A stretch of 64,000 bases of DNA from Anarhynchus alexandrinus (taxonomy: Eukaryota > Chordata > Aves > Charadriiformes > Charadriidae): the NCBI GenBank assembly GCA_008711295.1, contig VUYV01000177.1:1058920-1122919 (forward strand). The letters run 5' to 3'. The notes beneath the pieces were generated by a model. It had not been told where the DNA came from, did not search any database, and saw nothing but the letters and a program-made list of their open reading frames with translations. Within the stretch, counting starts at the first letter, position 1, and each line of letters opens with the position of its first letter. The position numbers and the translations under genes are program-made. Below are positions 26,201-38,740 of the stretch, piece by piece.

Positions 26201-28239
26201 TAAATCAAACGAGCATCTCAGTTCACATGCGTTATGACATCTTCAAAAGCTTCTGGGATGTGTATTGGCAGAAAAATAGTTCATTTCCCTGTAATCTGTT
26301 GTGTAAAGGTTAAAGCAAGGGAGAAAATCAAATCCTCGTACTTCAAAGACAGTCATACTTGGGAAAGTATGAATATAGGACCCTGATCATAAAGTCTTGG
26401 AGTGGGTTCTTCTGTTCTATTGCATTTTTCTGTTGTTGGCTGTTCTGCTGTCTCATCAATGAACTGTAATGCCCTGCTGAAATCTGTATTGCTTCTTTCC
26501 AATACAGTCAACAGTAAGGAAGAAATACCACCTAGAAAGTTGAACTACTGTATCTGTAAGTAGTAGCAGCGGAACTTGCAAAATGCAGCATTTATAAACT
26601 CTTGGCAATTTTTAATTTTGCAAAACATTTACTAGCTTGTTATTTATAAATCTCCTCATGCTTGCAGAAATAATAAAGGAACAAATTCCACTAGATGTAA
26701 TATTTGCAAGAATCTGATATTCCTATTTTGTATTCAGGTTTGTAAAATACCACAGCCATGTACTTTAAAATTTAGGAAATATTTATTCAAATTTATGGAA
26801 ATTAGGTCTCTTTTTTAAAAATGTGCATCTTTATGAAAAATATCACACTGTCAAATTGAGGTAAATTGCCAGTGTTTATGTATGTACTATTTGCTAATAT
26901 TTCCCTAACTAATAGTCTGCCAAATCTATCTCAGACATAAGATGCCATTAGGTATTACGTCCTCTTCTACACACGCTGAAACTTTGGCACATGGGAATTC
27001 TGTTGAGAAACAGCTTTTTCCCAAACTCCACTCATGTGATATCTGTCAAGATTACACATTGTCACATAGAAAAGGTTAAATCCAAGCATATTGCTAAGCA
27101 TTGCCAAAGGCTGCGACCTTGTCTCATCGCAAACTGTTACATCTTGAAGAAAAGATTCTAGCCCTCTGGGAAGAGAAAACGCAGGCTGTCTGTATCACTG
27201 ACTAATGGGTGGCTGCGCAGCGGTGCTTTGCTTAGGCAAATAGTTACTGTTGTATACAGCGCAGTCATCTGCCATGCACGGGATATTGTGGGAAAAGATA
27301 AAACTGATTAAGAGTAGAAAAAAACATCAATTCACAAAAATAAAGCCCCTGACTCCATAGGTGAAAAGTGCATTTTTTTTTTCTAAAAAAATAAAATTTA
27401 TATAATTATTCATAATATGAAACACAATATGCTACAATATAAACAATACAGAAACCATAAGTTAATAAAAAGTACAAGCAGAATCTCAAAGACAAATGTC
27501 GTGACAGTTATCCAAAAGGCTGAGACAGGTGTGATTATTCTGCTTTTTCTTAAAAATGCTGTTTTTTCCTACCCAACATTGTACTAATATCACTTCCATT
27601 TCTCATTTTCCGAATGCTGCTTCTCTCTCTCTTCTGTATGCTTCTGAGAAGGATCTGCTGCTGCTTATGTTACCCGTAGCTAGAAAAAGGTGTGTTGACC
27701 AGGTGGTTACAGGGTGGATTTAGTCGGTGTAGTTATTTAGTTAATTACCAGGGGGATGTAGTTAGTGTATGAGCTCAGTGATCACTAGCATTCCTGATCC
27801 CCTCCGAAACAGAGGAAAGATGACCTCCCTGATCTATGGCTTCTGTTTCTCACATTAAATGGATGCTGAAGCTGCAAGAGCATGGTTGCTGTTGTCCTGC
27901 AGAGTTAGCAAGCCGCTTTCTGGTCATGATCTACCTCTCCCTTTAGTTGTAAAGTAGGTATTTGCTTATCCTTAATGTCCCCGCACTTCTGCCCTTCTAA
28001 TTTCTTGTCATGTAGCTTTTTTCTATCAGCTTGAGGATTAATGATCATAGGAAGGTAATGAGATGCCATTATTAAGATTTGTGACTTTCTGCTCCCAAAG
28101 CAGCTACCTACACCTTTGATTCACTTGCTGAGAGGAGGGAAAAGAAAAAACTCTGGGATATTTTAATTCATACAGCTTTAAAATGAGTTCAGTTCGACTG
28201 CTACTTCCTTTTGGCCAACACCTGTATAATGGGGGACTA
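23300..28239. other. unique AT-rich sequence, no gene recognised
   Basis: No gene or repeat family was recognised. The longest open frame (25799-26170, 123 codons) has no visible motif, membrane segment or splice-site frame and is treated as chance. The last 500 bp rise gradually in G+C toward the CpG island. Confidence 0.5.
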
Positions 28240-28710
28240 CTGTTTTTCCCCGGGGCCCAGCTTCCCGCCCTCGCTTCCTCACCCCTCGCTGCCAGGTGGC
28301 CCTTGGCCCGTTATTAAATAGCCTTTCAGGGGCCACCGGCTCCTGTGAGGGCTGTGCCCTGTGGTGGCGGCACCGGCGGGAACCGGCTCGGGGCAGCCCC
28401 GCCCTCTCCTCACAGAGACTGCCCCTGCAGCGCCCGCCCGCACCTCCACGCCTGCACCCAGTGCACGGTCTCAGATGACAGTTATGTGGCAAAATTAATC
28501 ATTTTCGGCATTCCGGTAATATTTGGGAGGCCCTGGCGTGTAGCTTGATCTTACGATGGCAGGTGCTGTGTAGGTGAGCGTTGCCTCGGCACCGTACGAG
28601 GGCTGGGAGCGGGTTGTGAGGCTCTGAACACCCGCTGGTCCCCTCAGAGCTTCGCTGAGGCCTGCTGCGCCCCGATTTCTACGGCCACATTCTATCCTAC
28701 CTGTTCTTCG
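28240..28710. promoter_or_regulatory. isolated CpG island, candidate promoter or first exon
   Basis: A hand count gives about 32 CpG dinucleotides in this roughly 470-bp segment, while neighbouring kilobases have very few. G+C is clearly above 55%. GC-box-like Sp1 sites are visible: TTCCCGCCCTCGC at 28262, CCCCGCCCTC at 28397-28406 and CGCCCGCCCG at 28431-28440. An AT-rich TATA-like stretch (TTATTAAATAG) lies near 28311. On the plus strand TAG/GTGAGC at 28573/28574 fits a 5' splice site, so a plus-strand transcript with a non-coding first exon is one reading; CpG-island promoters often fire both ways. CpG density continues weakly to about 28880. No family of repeats was recognised in it, but a GC-rich transposon remnant cannot be excluded by eye. 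Confidence 0.6.
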
Positions 28711-28899
28711 GAATCAAGTTAAAGACAACTAAGTAGAATATTTGAGGTATCGGTGCGTAATGAAACTCAATGTTTCTTTTGTCTGCTTTATCTGGTAATT
28801 GATAACATCATTTTAAGTATCACAGGAAAAGCGAGAACTGTGCAGCAGAAGAGCTGTGCGGCAGACAGCAAGCGGTAGACAGCTTTTAGGCATATCTTT

Positions 28900-30247
28900 C
28901 TAGCCACAGGGTGCCACCATTGCTCCAGCAGATCAAAACTGTTAGACCAACAGAAAATGTGTCACCTGGAGATTAATATGAATATGAATGACTTCAATCT
29001 AGTTTTTGAGTTAATGTTTATGCATTGATATGTTATAATCACACAATAATAATTTGCTACCTTTGAGAAGCTTTAAAAGATGTGTAATCTATTTAAATTA
29101 GGGAAACGAGTCCCCAGAGAATTTAGCAGTCCTCAGAAACCAATCTTCATACTTTATAGTTTCTATCATGTTGGCCTGAGTTTCCACTGCATTGTGCCCA
29201 TGTCAACCATAGGAGCCCCACTAGATTTTTCACACAAATAAACAGGCAAAAAAACCCCAACCAGAACATAAACATATGTTCTGGTAAGTGACAGTGGTGA
29301 AGAAATAGGTATGTCTCTGTGTTTGATAACGTTGTCCATAGGGCAATAATAGCTGCTATAGTTAGAGAAATTAGTTTGGATGTTGTGTGGCAGCACATCA
29401 ACATGATAAGCTGCAAAAACCAGAAGATGAAATATTGCTTTAACAAAAGCAGAACTTCACTTTAGTGAGTGGTATTCTGAAGTTCTCAAGTATTCTGAGT
29501 AAGGGTTGAGTGTTTTTTTTACTGGTTTAGTAATATCAGTTATGAGTGCCCACTGAAGCTAATGGATCATTCAGAGATTAGCTTAAAAGAGGACAAAAAT
29601 TTATTTCTTGTGTTACAGAACCCAATTAAAATTTGGGAAGTGCATGAAAACACTGTTGATAGCTGTAAAACTGAAAGAGTAAGGGAGTTCTGGATTTCAA
29701 GGACTGCTTAAATATTTTTCACTTAAAATTATTTGGATTGCATGCTAAAACAGCATAGGGAGCTGAAGTTAGAAACCAGGACACTGACAAGGAAGTCCCA
29801 TTCTCACTGGAATATAGAGTTAGGCATACTTTACTTTATTTTGGCCCTTCAGGCCTTTTATTTCATGGTCTGTTTTCACTTATAAATAATCTGCTGATAG
29901 AGATATCCAGGCATTCATTCCACTAACAGCAAAACTGGTACCTATGTTCTTAGGGTAACGTAACTGAGCACTAGATAAAAAAGTGCAGGTAGGTTGGATG
30001 TTCAGACAGTGAAGATAGTGACAACAGCCTGAGGTCTGGTGACTCAGGTTTTATCACATGGTTTGTTTTCTATTCTGTGTAATCCCTGATACTTACATTG
30101 GAGGGTAATTTTGTAATAAATATTTTGTCTGATTTAAATAGCTCACTACTTTAAGTTCAGGAGAAGCTGTATTCCTGTTTCTGTTAGTATTTGTAGGCGA
30201 TGTATGACAAAACAACACCAGTTATATCCAAAATGAAATGAATGGAG
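28900..30247. other. unique sequence, no gene recognised
   Basis: This is AT-rich sequence downstream of the CpG island. No open frame, splice-bounded exon or repeat could be recognised. Confidence 0.5.
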
Positions 30248-30317
30248 TATTTTTTTTGTGGTGGTTGGTTGTGTGTTTGGTTTTTGTTTTTTTTTTTTTT
30301 TTTTTNTTTTTTTTTTT
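30248..30317. repeat. T/G-rich tract with long poly(T) and an unresolved base
   Basis: A T/G-only stretch (TTTTTTTGTGGTGGTTGG type) leads into a T run of about 37 positions that contains a single N at 30306. It is the reverse complement in style of the A/C-rich tracts. The N suggests that the homopolymer length was not resolved in assembly. Confidence 0.85.
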
Positions 30318-30800
30318 AAACTATAACTTAATGACAGAAATCTTAATAACAAAGAGGTTTTCTAATCATTGTACAACATCACAGCAATTTCAGGTCTGGG
30401 CCTCTAGGTTCTGTTTAGTTTGCAGTGGTTTGTGAGATTAAATGATTTGCCCGGCAAAATTGACCAACGAAACACAAAGGTGCGGCAGAATGCTGATAAA
30501 TTACTACTGGAGAGAAAGCCTAGATGACTTTGAAACCAGAAATACTCTACTGCTCTGTCGAAACAAATAGACTCATATAGCCTTTAAATATGTAGTTCAG
30601 TCCTTAGCATTTGGGTAAAATCCAGCCCTTAATATCCTTGACATTACTACTGTCCTTCAAGAAGAATTCTTAGTTTATTTTACTGGAACTAAATTAGTTA
30701 TTCTGCAAGAAGCAGGAACCACCTTGCAGGAAACCTAAAAAATGTACAGTTTCATAACATTCATTTACCTCACACTCAGGAAAGAAAGTACTGTTTTCAG

Positions 30801-30818
30801 CTTTTTTTTTTTTTTTTT
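30801..30818. repeat. poly(T) run
   Basis: An uninterrupted T run of about 18 bases. On the minus strand it could be a poly(A) tail, but no transcript-like body was recognised next to it. Confidence 0.8.
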
Positions 30819-31171
30819 CTGTTTTGAAAGAAGAATGTCAAAATGCCTTTTCTGCCACATTTAAGACCATCCAACCTGTGGTTTAGTATATGCTGGGACA
30901 AATTATGCACAGAAAAATTGTATTCAGAAATTTTTGCATTTTCTGTCTGCATTTTGTCCTAAAATTAATGAAGTCTTAAGTAAAAGAATAAATACTGTGT
31001 GTGAGTCTGGAGGAGGAAATCTTCATCTCTCCAGTTTGGTCCCACAGATGGAGAGGGGGTCTGTGTGTCTGGGAGAGAGGCTTGGTTTGAACATTTTGCA
31101 TTGAACTCGAGACTGGTTTTAGAATCTTTGATTTTGTATCTACCCTACAAAACTAACACCAAGGCCAGTAG

Positions 31172-31316
31172 AAAAAAGACAAAAAAAAAAAAAAAAAAAA
31201 AAAAAAACAAACCCAACAAAAAAAAATTATATTTTATAATTTTTTTTTTAAAAATAAAATTGTTTTTTTAAAAAAAAAAAAAAAAAAGCCACCACCCACC
31301 AAACCCACAACCAAAA
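31172..31316. repeat. compound poly(A), A/T palindromic and A/C tract
   Basis: A 27-base A run (31181-31207) is followed by CAAACCCAACAAA, then an AT-only stretch with T and A runs able to pair. A second A run comes next (about 31270-31287), and finally a CCACCACCCACCAAACCC block to 31316. The order poly(A), A/T, poly(A), A/C is unusual for a single retroposon tail. Confidence 0.8.
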
Positions 31317-34300
31317 ATGCAGAAAATATCATCCCAATTGTCTATTTAGTCTGGTATTTTTTCAGGTTTTCTTCAAAATATCAGGTTGTTTCACAAGAAA
31401 TTGTAAGTGTCCGTGGCAAACTGTTGTGGTCCACCCTGCTGACATCTACTGTTTGGATTGTGCAAATCATTATATATTTGAAAGTTTTTAAAATTGAGGT
31501 CTTTTGGTTGCAGGATTGGTAGATGTGTTTTATAGACACTGAAATGTATACAGGTTTCTCAAAAGCTTGTATTTTTCAAATGTATTACTTCGAAAATCAG
31601 ATAGTGTGTTGTGCCCATGGGCACCGTGTTTTCTCAGTCTAGAGTTATGTTTGCATAAGCACATATGGAAATTACAGATAATCTGAGAATGGGTGTGGAA
31701 AACTGACACACTGACAATTTCATTGGTTGCCTACTTGCTGTGACTGATTTTATTACAGAATTTCAGTTGAGAAATATATTATTTCTGTAATTTCTGCTAA
31801 TCTTCTTAATGTCTTAACCAAATCTAAGACTTTCAGAGAGAACCTGAGTTTGAACTAAGTCTCCATAGTAAAAATTCAGCCTCAAGGAGTTTTTCATGGC
31901 CAAATTATAAACCGCTGGAAAATAAATTTCATATTGAAAATGTGGATTCAGCCTTCAGTGCCACAGTGCTTTGCTTTTCCCTTTAATAACGTAGTGACCT
32001 ATATGTGCAAAGTTTCTTAAAGTATTTCTTGAGGCAAGTTTTTTCTGCTCGGGGTATGATGGGATTTATTATTTTATATAACTCACTTGGCTCCTGTAAA
32101 CTTTTTGATTAAAGACTTCTGTAACAGTAGCAGATGCTCAGGAATAGAGTTGATAAAACCAGGAAGTTCTAGAATTCCATGAAGTTTAGGCATGGGCAGA
32201 CTTTTAATTGATGCAGATATGTATCCATATAAGCTGAAGTCATCCTGTGTTCATGTATTTTTTTAGAATGGCTCTAAAGGGAGTAACATTGTGTTTTCTG
32301 TAGGAAAAAAATAATTTCCAAATCTATGTAAAATGTAAAGTTTTTGTTGAGACTTGTAGTGAGGGTTCAAATCACTCTGTGATGGCATACATCCTATGGG
32401 AAAAGGTCAGGCCAGAACAACTGTTTTCACACAGGCTATTATATGAACACAAAAGTTAAATTAGTCATTGTCTTCCCAAGACTACAGGCAGGAGGATATA
32501 AAAATCTCCATACTCTCATATGCACTCAGTTATGTATTATGTGGAACCTTTTGTATGCAGGTTATTGAATTGAATGAGAATCTCAAAGGAATCAACATAT
32601 TATGTTTAAAAACTATATGTTTATCTGTTTCCTTTAAGAAAAATATGAAAGAACAGGATGCATGCTGTAAATAGAGGATGATAATGTATAATGAGCCCTT
32701 GTAGCTAGAGGTTTTGGCCTGTGTAGTTAGCTAGTTCATCCAGAAAATGATAAATCATGTCTAGATGGAGAAGTCATTTCATTGCTTAAAAATGAAAAGA
32801 AAATCTGATTTTAGAATGTCAAGTTTAGGATTCATGAGTAGGCTTCCCATAATCAGTCATTCGGAATGAATTGTATTATTTAGGATCTATTTGCAGGCAG
32901 ACAAGCTGAAAATATTTTTGTGTACAATGCCAAGTAAGTTTACGCTATCTCTCATATCTAAATTGCTTTTCCACCCTACGCAGATAGAAGCACACACACA
33001 CAGATTGTTAGTGCTGACTTTCCCTATGAATTAGTTATAAACTATGACAACACTGCGAAGACCAAAAGGGGAGGAAGTTTGTGGTTTTTTTCTTTGGTAT
33101 CAACAGTGGTTGCAGCCCACTGAAGATAATGGAAACTATAAAAACTATTATAGAATTGCCCTAGATGACATTTATACTTAGAGGGCAACCAGCTGTTGGG
33201 AATAGGCCCTAAAAAAATTGGTCTATGTTGAGTCTTATCCTTCAATTATTTAGCAGTATGGGAATTTTGACACTGACTTCCATGAGAAGGCAGGGAGGGA
33301 AGGAGCTGGGCAAAACTGAAGTGGACGGATGTATTTGTTCAGATATGCTAAGGTAACTTTTGGTGTTTGAGGAAGGGATTTTCCTTAATTTTGTCTTTTG
33401 CATATAGAAGTCAGTTGTCACCAACAATGGGGATTCCTATGTCTTGCTGTAGAATGGGTGTAACAGCTAAAATACACACAATGAAGTAAATATGTAAATA
33501 ACATCTATAATAGTTGCAGACTGTAAGTAACATACTTGATCCTTTATTGAGTCTTAGTCTCAAGCTGCTAGAATGTCTATAACTTGATAATCTTTTGGAG
33601 TATTCTTATAATTGATTTTTCCTTATCCTTTTATTAATTCTTTTGACTTTTTCGCATGAGAATTTTTCGTGAAGAGCATACACAGCTCTCTGCAGAGTTC
33701 CAAAACACCAAGGTTTATGAACTGTGGGAGAATAGGAATGACTATCAGCCAAATCAGTGCGGAAATGGAATGACAGCTCCACCTATCTTAGTCAAAAATC
33801 TGTTTCAAAAACTTTTTTTCAACTTGCACATCTCAACTGATAATGCAGATTTAAGGATGAACATCATCCTTTACACGTCCTCTGTGTAAAGTGATTCTTT
33901 TAATGGCACAGGGTTGAAGGTGGTCTGAAGCAGGAGGGTTATGATGGGGTTATGGTTTCAGAGAAGCATGTGTGGGGACACTTACACAAATTGCTGGCTT
34001 GTGTAAGTGGGCACTAAATACAAGTTCCAGATTACGTCAAAGGTCAGCCCAGGAAGCGGAACATGTGAATTGGATCTTGATATAAGACAGGATATAAAAG
34101 ATAAGAAAGCAAGTAGGAGGACAGAGACTGGATTTGAGAACAACGTGTTCATATTTGGTTTTTAAATTTAAGGACTCTTCTGTTCGAAGGACTTTACCCC
34201 CTTCATGCAAAGGAAGCCCGTAATGCTCTGACAATGTGATCTGTGGCCTGTTGTCTCACATTACAGCTATGGTTCTGTTGTGTGTTTGATCACCCTCATT

Positions 34301-34639
34301 CCTGAGGCTGTATTTGATCCCTCCTCACTTTCACTGAGTGATAATTGTACCTTCTCAAATACTGCTAGCTTTTCCTGAGCTCAGTGAGGCTAAGAACATC
34401 ATCCTTGTTAGACTGTCTCTTAAATCTTATCAAGAAAAAGGCTTTGAGTTCATACAGCTTACTTCTATGAGATGGATGCATTGGAGTGAAGCTGTTAAGG
34501 ACAAAACAGAATAGCTAAAATGATCTTGCCTTCTACCTCTACTATCCTGTAGGACATCATAAACAGTGGGGAGTTGGGAAGACTAGTTCAGATGATTAAA
34601 TTATAAAGATAATGTTAATTATTTACTCAAGTAGTAGTG
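31317..34639. other. unique AT-rich sequence, no gene recognised
   Basis: It holds only short open frames and a six-unit CA repeat at 32991-33002. No exon or element was recognised. Confidence 0.5.
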
Positions 34640-34673
34640 CTTTCAGATGGACAAACACAAGTCCATCTGAAAG
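34640..34673. repeat. perfect 13-bp inverted repeat (hairpin, 8-base loop)
   Basis: CTTTCAGATGGAC at 34640-34652 is followed by the loop AAACACAA and then the exact reverse complement GTCCATCTGAAAG at 34661-34673. Pairing is perfect over 13 bp, and a G/T wobble could extend it by one. The stem is too short for an animal microRNA precursor. No transposon body lies between the arms. In RNA it would form a stable stem-loop on either strand. Confidence 0.9.
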
Positions 34674-37600
34674 TTAGAGAAGGAATTGCGAGGGCTCAGT
34701 TAAGCAAGTATTTCAATAACAGAAAACACCAATCTTGCTACAGGTTGAAGAACACTGTAAAAACAAAACCAAATAAAATTCAGCACATAAAGGAAAAGTA
34801 GGAAGTGGAATTTTGGGGTATCATGCCAGACCTCAAAGTGGTATCACTGCATCCTCTTCATGGGGAGATAATTGGGAAGAAGAAAAATCTATCTTTGATG
34901 AAATGAATGAACTGATGTCTTAGGAGCTGTGGAAACATCTATTCTAAGCTACAGCTATGAGTAGATTCATGAAATAGTGCCTGTCCTGAAGTGAAAATAT
35001 ACGGGAGTAAAACCCACTGCTTTTTGCTTCCTGAAATGGGAAGCTGCACAGAAAAAAAGGTAAGTTACATGGCAGTAGGAAATCTATTTATTTCCCTCCA
35101 TATTGCTCAGTGCTGCTCCGTATCACTGTGCACTTTCTCTATTTCTACACCTGCAGTCTGTGAGAGGAGACTGTAGGTCAGATTAATTGTTTTGGCACAA
35201 TCAGTTGCTCCCTTTCTTCCTGCTGCTTCTCTGCAAGCAGAAAGCCCAGTTTGCTCTCCTTGCAATAAATGAGTGACCCCCTCCTTTCAAAAAAAAGCCG
35301 GGCTTTGCTAAACTTTTGGCACAGACACATATCTCATGGTCAAAAAAGAGTATATTCTTTTCTTCAAAAGTATGCTACTAATTAGGTGAACTGAAATTTT
35401 AATTTGTATACAGCTGTGGGCTTGAATACGTGCATGAGTTGCTTTAGAGGAAACCTACTGAACAGTCTGTAGTACAACTGCCTACTTCAAAGCTGCTTTG
35501 CACTTCTATTATGATTCTGGCTTTTAAAGCTCAAGCTGGTTTAGCCAGGTACTCAACCTTTCACATTAATTTGGTACTATTATCCCTTTTACATTTATCA
35601 ACATGTGTCTGTATGGGTCTTGTTGTCCCAGATTGGTAAAAAATCTGCATACCTCTACAGGGAAGTAGACATGTTGCAACATTCCAGAGCGTACAGTAAA
35701 ATTTGGGTTGTGTTTGAAGCCAACAACCCATAACCATAATCTTGTTGGTTGCTTTCTTTGTGAAGAGCAACAAGCAGCAATCTCTGCATGAATGGTACTA
35801 TCTAAGGTAAATAGTATGTGAAGCTCTAGGGCATCCTATGTTTGTTGCCAAGACACCAATGCTAGAAAACACAGCTGCCGAGTCAGATGTAGTTTATTTA
35901 TGAGTCTGGAAGTATGAGCCCGTGACAGCAGCATGATGTAGAAGCTCAGTTTGGGTTCATTTGTACTAAGGGGCAAAAGGGACAATAGCAGCACCTTGAT
36001 AGAGCCTTCAGCTGTCTGTAGGAGAGAGGTAGCAATCAAGAATGGGACGGGGAGAGGGAAGGAATTGCCGGATTTCGAAAGCCTTTTAACCTCTGACTTC
36101 AGAGAAGAATGTGTGTCAAATCTAATGAAACAAGGAGACAGATCTAGAAGAGCCTAATGGTGACACTTTTATAAGACAACAGACAAAGAAGCTGTCTTTA
36201 GTGAATGGAAGCTGACAGTAATTTCTCTTTTCACAAAAATGGCAACTTGCTGCAGAAGAAAATAAAAATGATAATGTGTACATCATGATGTTTGTGTATA
36301 TCAAATCCCCCTGACTCCTACAGCAGAACATTAGAAAATGGTGATGCTGGTGGCATTCCATCATTTAATGTCTATCCACACCCATCACGTTTCTTTATGT
36401 TTTTTTTCCCAGCTGAGTGATCCCTTTTACAGTACTTCCCTATCATAAGCCAGCAGAGCTTCTCCTCAAAGGAGAATATATATTCTGTTACAGAACATAT
36501 TGCCTGTTTTAAGCCACCTATACATTTTCTTAAAACAGAGGTATGAGTAGGTGATTTCACCTGGAAATGACTGACATTTTACCTATCCTTCATCAATTGA
36601 GCTTGATTTCCTTCTCTTCACAAGCAATTTGGAAACTATAAGCTTTAACATAATTGTTTAGCTGCTCAGTTGGCGTTACATAGGTGTTGTTTATTTTTTC
36701 CTGGGCTGCCAAGACTTGGGTGACAGTGAAACAAAAATTTGCCTATGACTACATCTATTAATGTCAATATCCATATTGAAGTGTGAGAAACATTTCTCAT
36801 ATAGTTAGTCTTTTCAGTATTCTCTTAATTACTGTACAAACAACATATTAAATACTTACAAATTTTGCCAAATTTAAAGGCTTAATGCCTAATAAGTGAC
36901 ATTTTATGTGGACTTGGAGAAGGGAGATTACAATCTAATGTCACAAATATGGAGAATATTGAGTCAGCAGATTCTTGCATATTTTAGTTGCACAATGGGT
37001 AGGTAATGTGTTTAGAAAAAGTGCTTTCAGTTGGAACTGGTTGAAAATTTCTCAATCAAAGAAATAAACAGAAAATGCTGTTTTTAAAACCTGAAACATT
37101 TCAGTCAAAGCATTTCTCTGTGACATACTGTCCATGAATCCAAGGCAATGTCTTAAGGTAACTCTGCATTTGTAGCTTATTGATTTGCCTTGAAATTCTC
37201 TGCAGACGTCGGAAACATCAGTTTCTCTGAACAGGTTCAAGCTCTGAATAGCTTTGTGTTTACCTCAGTTTTATTTTTATTAATAAGCTGCACAATATCA
37301 AAGACTAGTAACAAAATTCCCTATGAACTCAAACCTCTTGAGGATCAGCTGTTTTCACCTTCTCTGCTCTAGGGACATGAGCTAATATACAATCCCATGT
37401 AGAAATTAAGGGAAATGATGTGTGAATAATTTTAATTCTGGCTTCTGATTTTTAGTAAGAGTTTTGAAGCCTTTTCTACCTAAAATAAAGGGAGACAAAG
37501 ATGTGAACGAGGGACATGGTCCTTCATAATACAACCAAAACACTTCAAGTGTAGAAATGATTTAGTCAAATTTAATTCAAGAAGGAGGGAACCATCTGGA

Positions 37601-38354
37601 TTTTAAAAGAACCGAAGCTGACACTTAGGTTCTTAGAAGGTAAATCCGCATTCTCTGGGGATCATTTCACTTAAGAGAAATAACAACGTGTTGCAACACA
37701 AATGGTGTTTGATAACAAAAGAATGTGCTGAACCAGTCCAGGCTTCAAGGGAGGACTTTATTCCAATTCTTTGTAATGTCTCTAGCTATTGTATCAGAAT
37801 AATGCAAAGTTTGAAGTGTTGGTATCCGCTGAACTTTCTGCTGCTGGATAATCTGGACATCAAAAGGTTCTTAGGGTTCTCCTCCTGAAAGTGTGTGAAA
37901 CAAGGGGAGAAGCTGTTTTTTTCTAAGATTTATAAGGAATTAATGTTAATTTGGATACTGTGGTTGTCTCACCTCCTTGATTACAGTTTCTGAGTTGTAT
38001 TAGAGGAAGCTCAACCAAAGCCAAACAAGAGGAGGCAAGTATTATTGATACAGGAATGTTATGAAATTATGAAGACTGAGCTGAGGTATCCACGTTTACA
38101 AACAGAAATTGGAAAGGGACCACAAGGCAATAAAGTGTGGCTTGCACACAAGTCTTCTGGCAGTAACCTTGATTATTTTTTCCCCTATAACAGCAAGCTG
38201 TAGTGCTTATTAGCGGGATTTGTCAGATGCTGCTGCTCTTAATTTACTGATATCTTTTCCTGAATGCATATTTTAGATCTTGGGGTAAATATTTTGTTGT
38301 GGCTTATGATGTATTTTTATTATTGCTAGCATTTTGGCTATAAAATATGCTCTG
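34674..38354. other. unique AT-rich sequence, no gene recognised
   Basis: No gene is supported. A good splice-donor match (AAG/GTAAGT) at 35059/35060 stands alone without a convincing upstream acceptor and open exon. The remaining open frames are short. Confidence 0.5.
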
Positions 38355-38740
38355 TTTAGAATCATGGAATAATTTGGCTTGGAAGGTACCTCCAAAGGTC
38401 TTTTAGTCCACCCACCTGCTCAAACAGATCTAATGAGTTCGTTATGCACGTACTTGTCTTGAAACCTCCAAAGACGCAGATCCCACAGCCTGCTCCAGTA
38501 GTTGAACACGCCCATAGGTAAAATAAATAAATAAATATTTCCTTAGATCTAATTGGAATTTCCTAGTTGGAATTTCCAACTTGTGTCCATTGCCTCCTGT
38601 CCTGTCGCTGTGCACCTCTGAGAGGAGTCTGGCTCTCTTTTCTCTGTGGAGTACCATATAAGCAACCCCTTTCAGTAAGACACTTAGCAACTCAGAGTGC
38701 CTTTGTTTATAGCTCCATCTAATTAACAATTGACAGTTAC
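38355..38740 (-). mobile_element. CR1: CR1 LINE 3' fragment with internal microsatellite growth
   Basis: On the minus strand this is the 3' end of a CR1. Its ORF2 tail peptide (frame 38442-38729) contains REKRARLLSEVHSDRTGGNGHK, parallel to the [10 protein letters not shown] of the 18.9-kb copy. The 3' UTR (GGTACC..CCAAGCC) ends in degraded octamers at 38355-38370 (CATGGAAT as read on plus). About 390 bp remain, so it is strongly 5'-truncated. Two later changes are visible inside: an (AAAT)4 expansion near 38521-38537, and a 14-bp-period duplication of TTGGAATTTCC at 38553 and 38567. The peptide differs from the 18.9- and 61.5-kb copies, implying another CR1 subfamily. Confidence 0.9.

Noticed and set aside
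28178..28492. Arg/Gly-rich 104-codon frame on minus within the CpG island
   Set aside because: Composition follows from GC-rich DNA, where stops are rare; no domain visible.
35040..35066. Strong splice-donor match AAG/GTAAGT
   Set aside because: No convincing acceptor plus open exon upstream; single donor matches are common.
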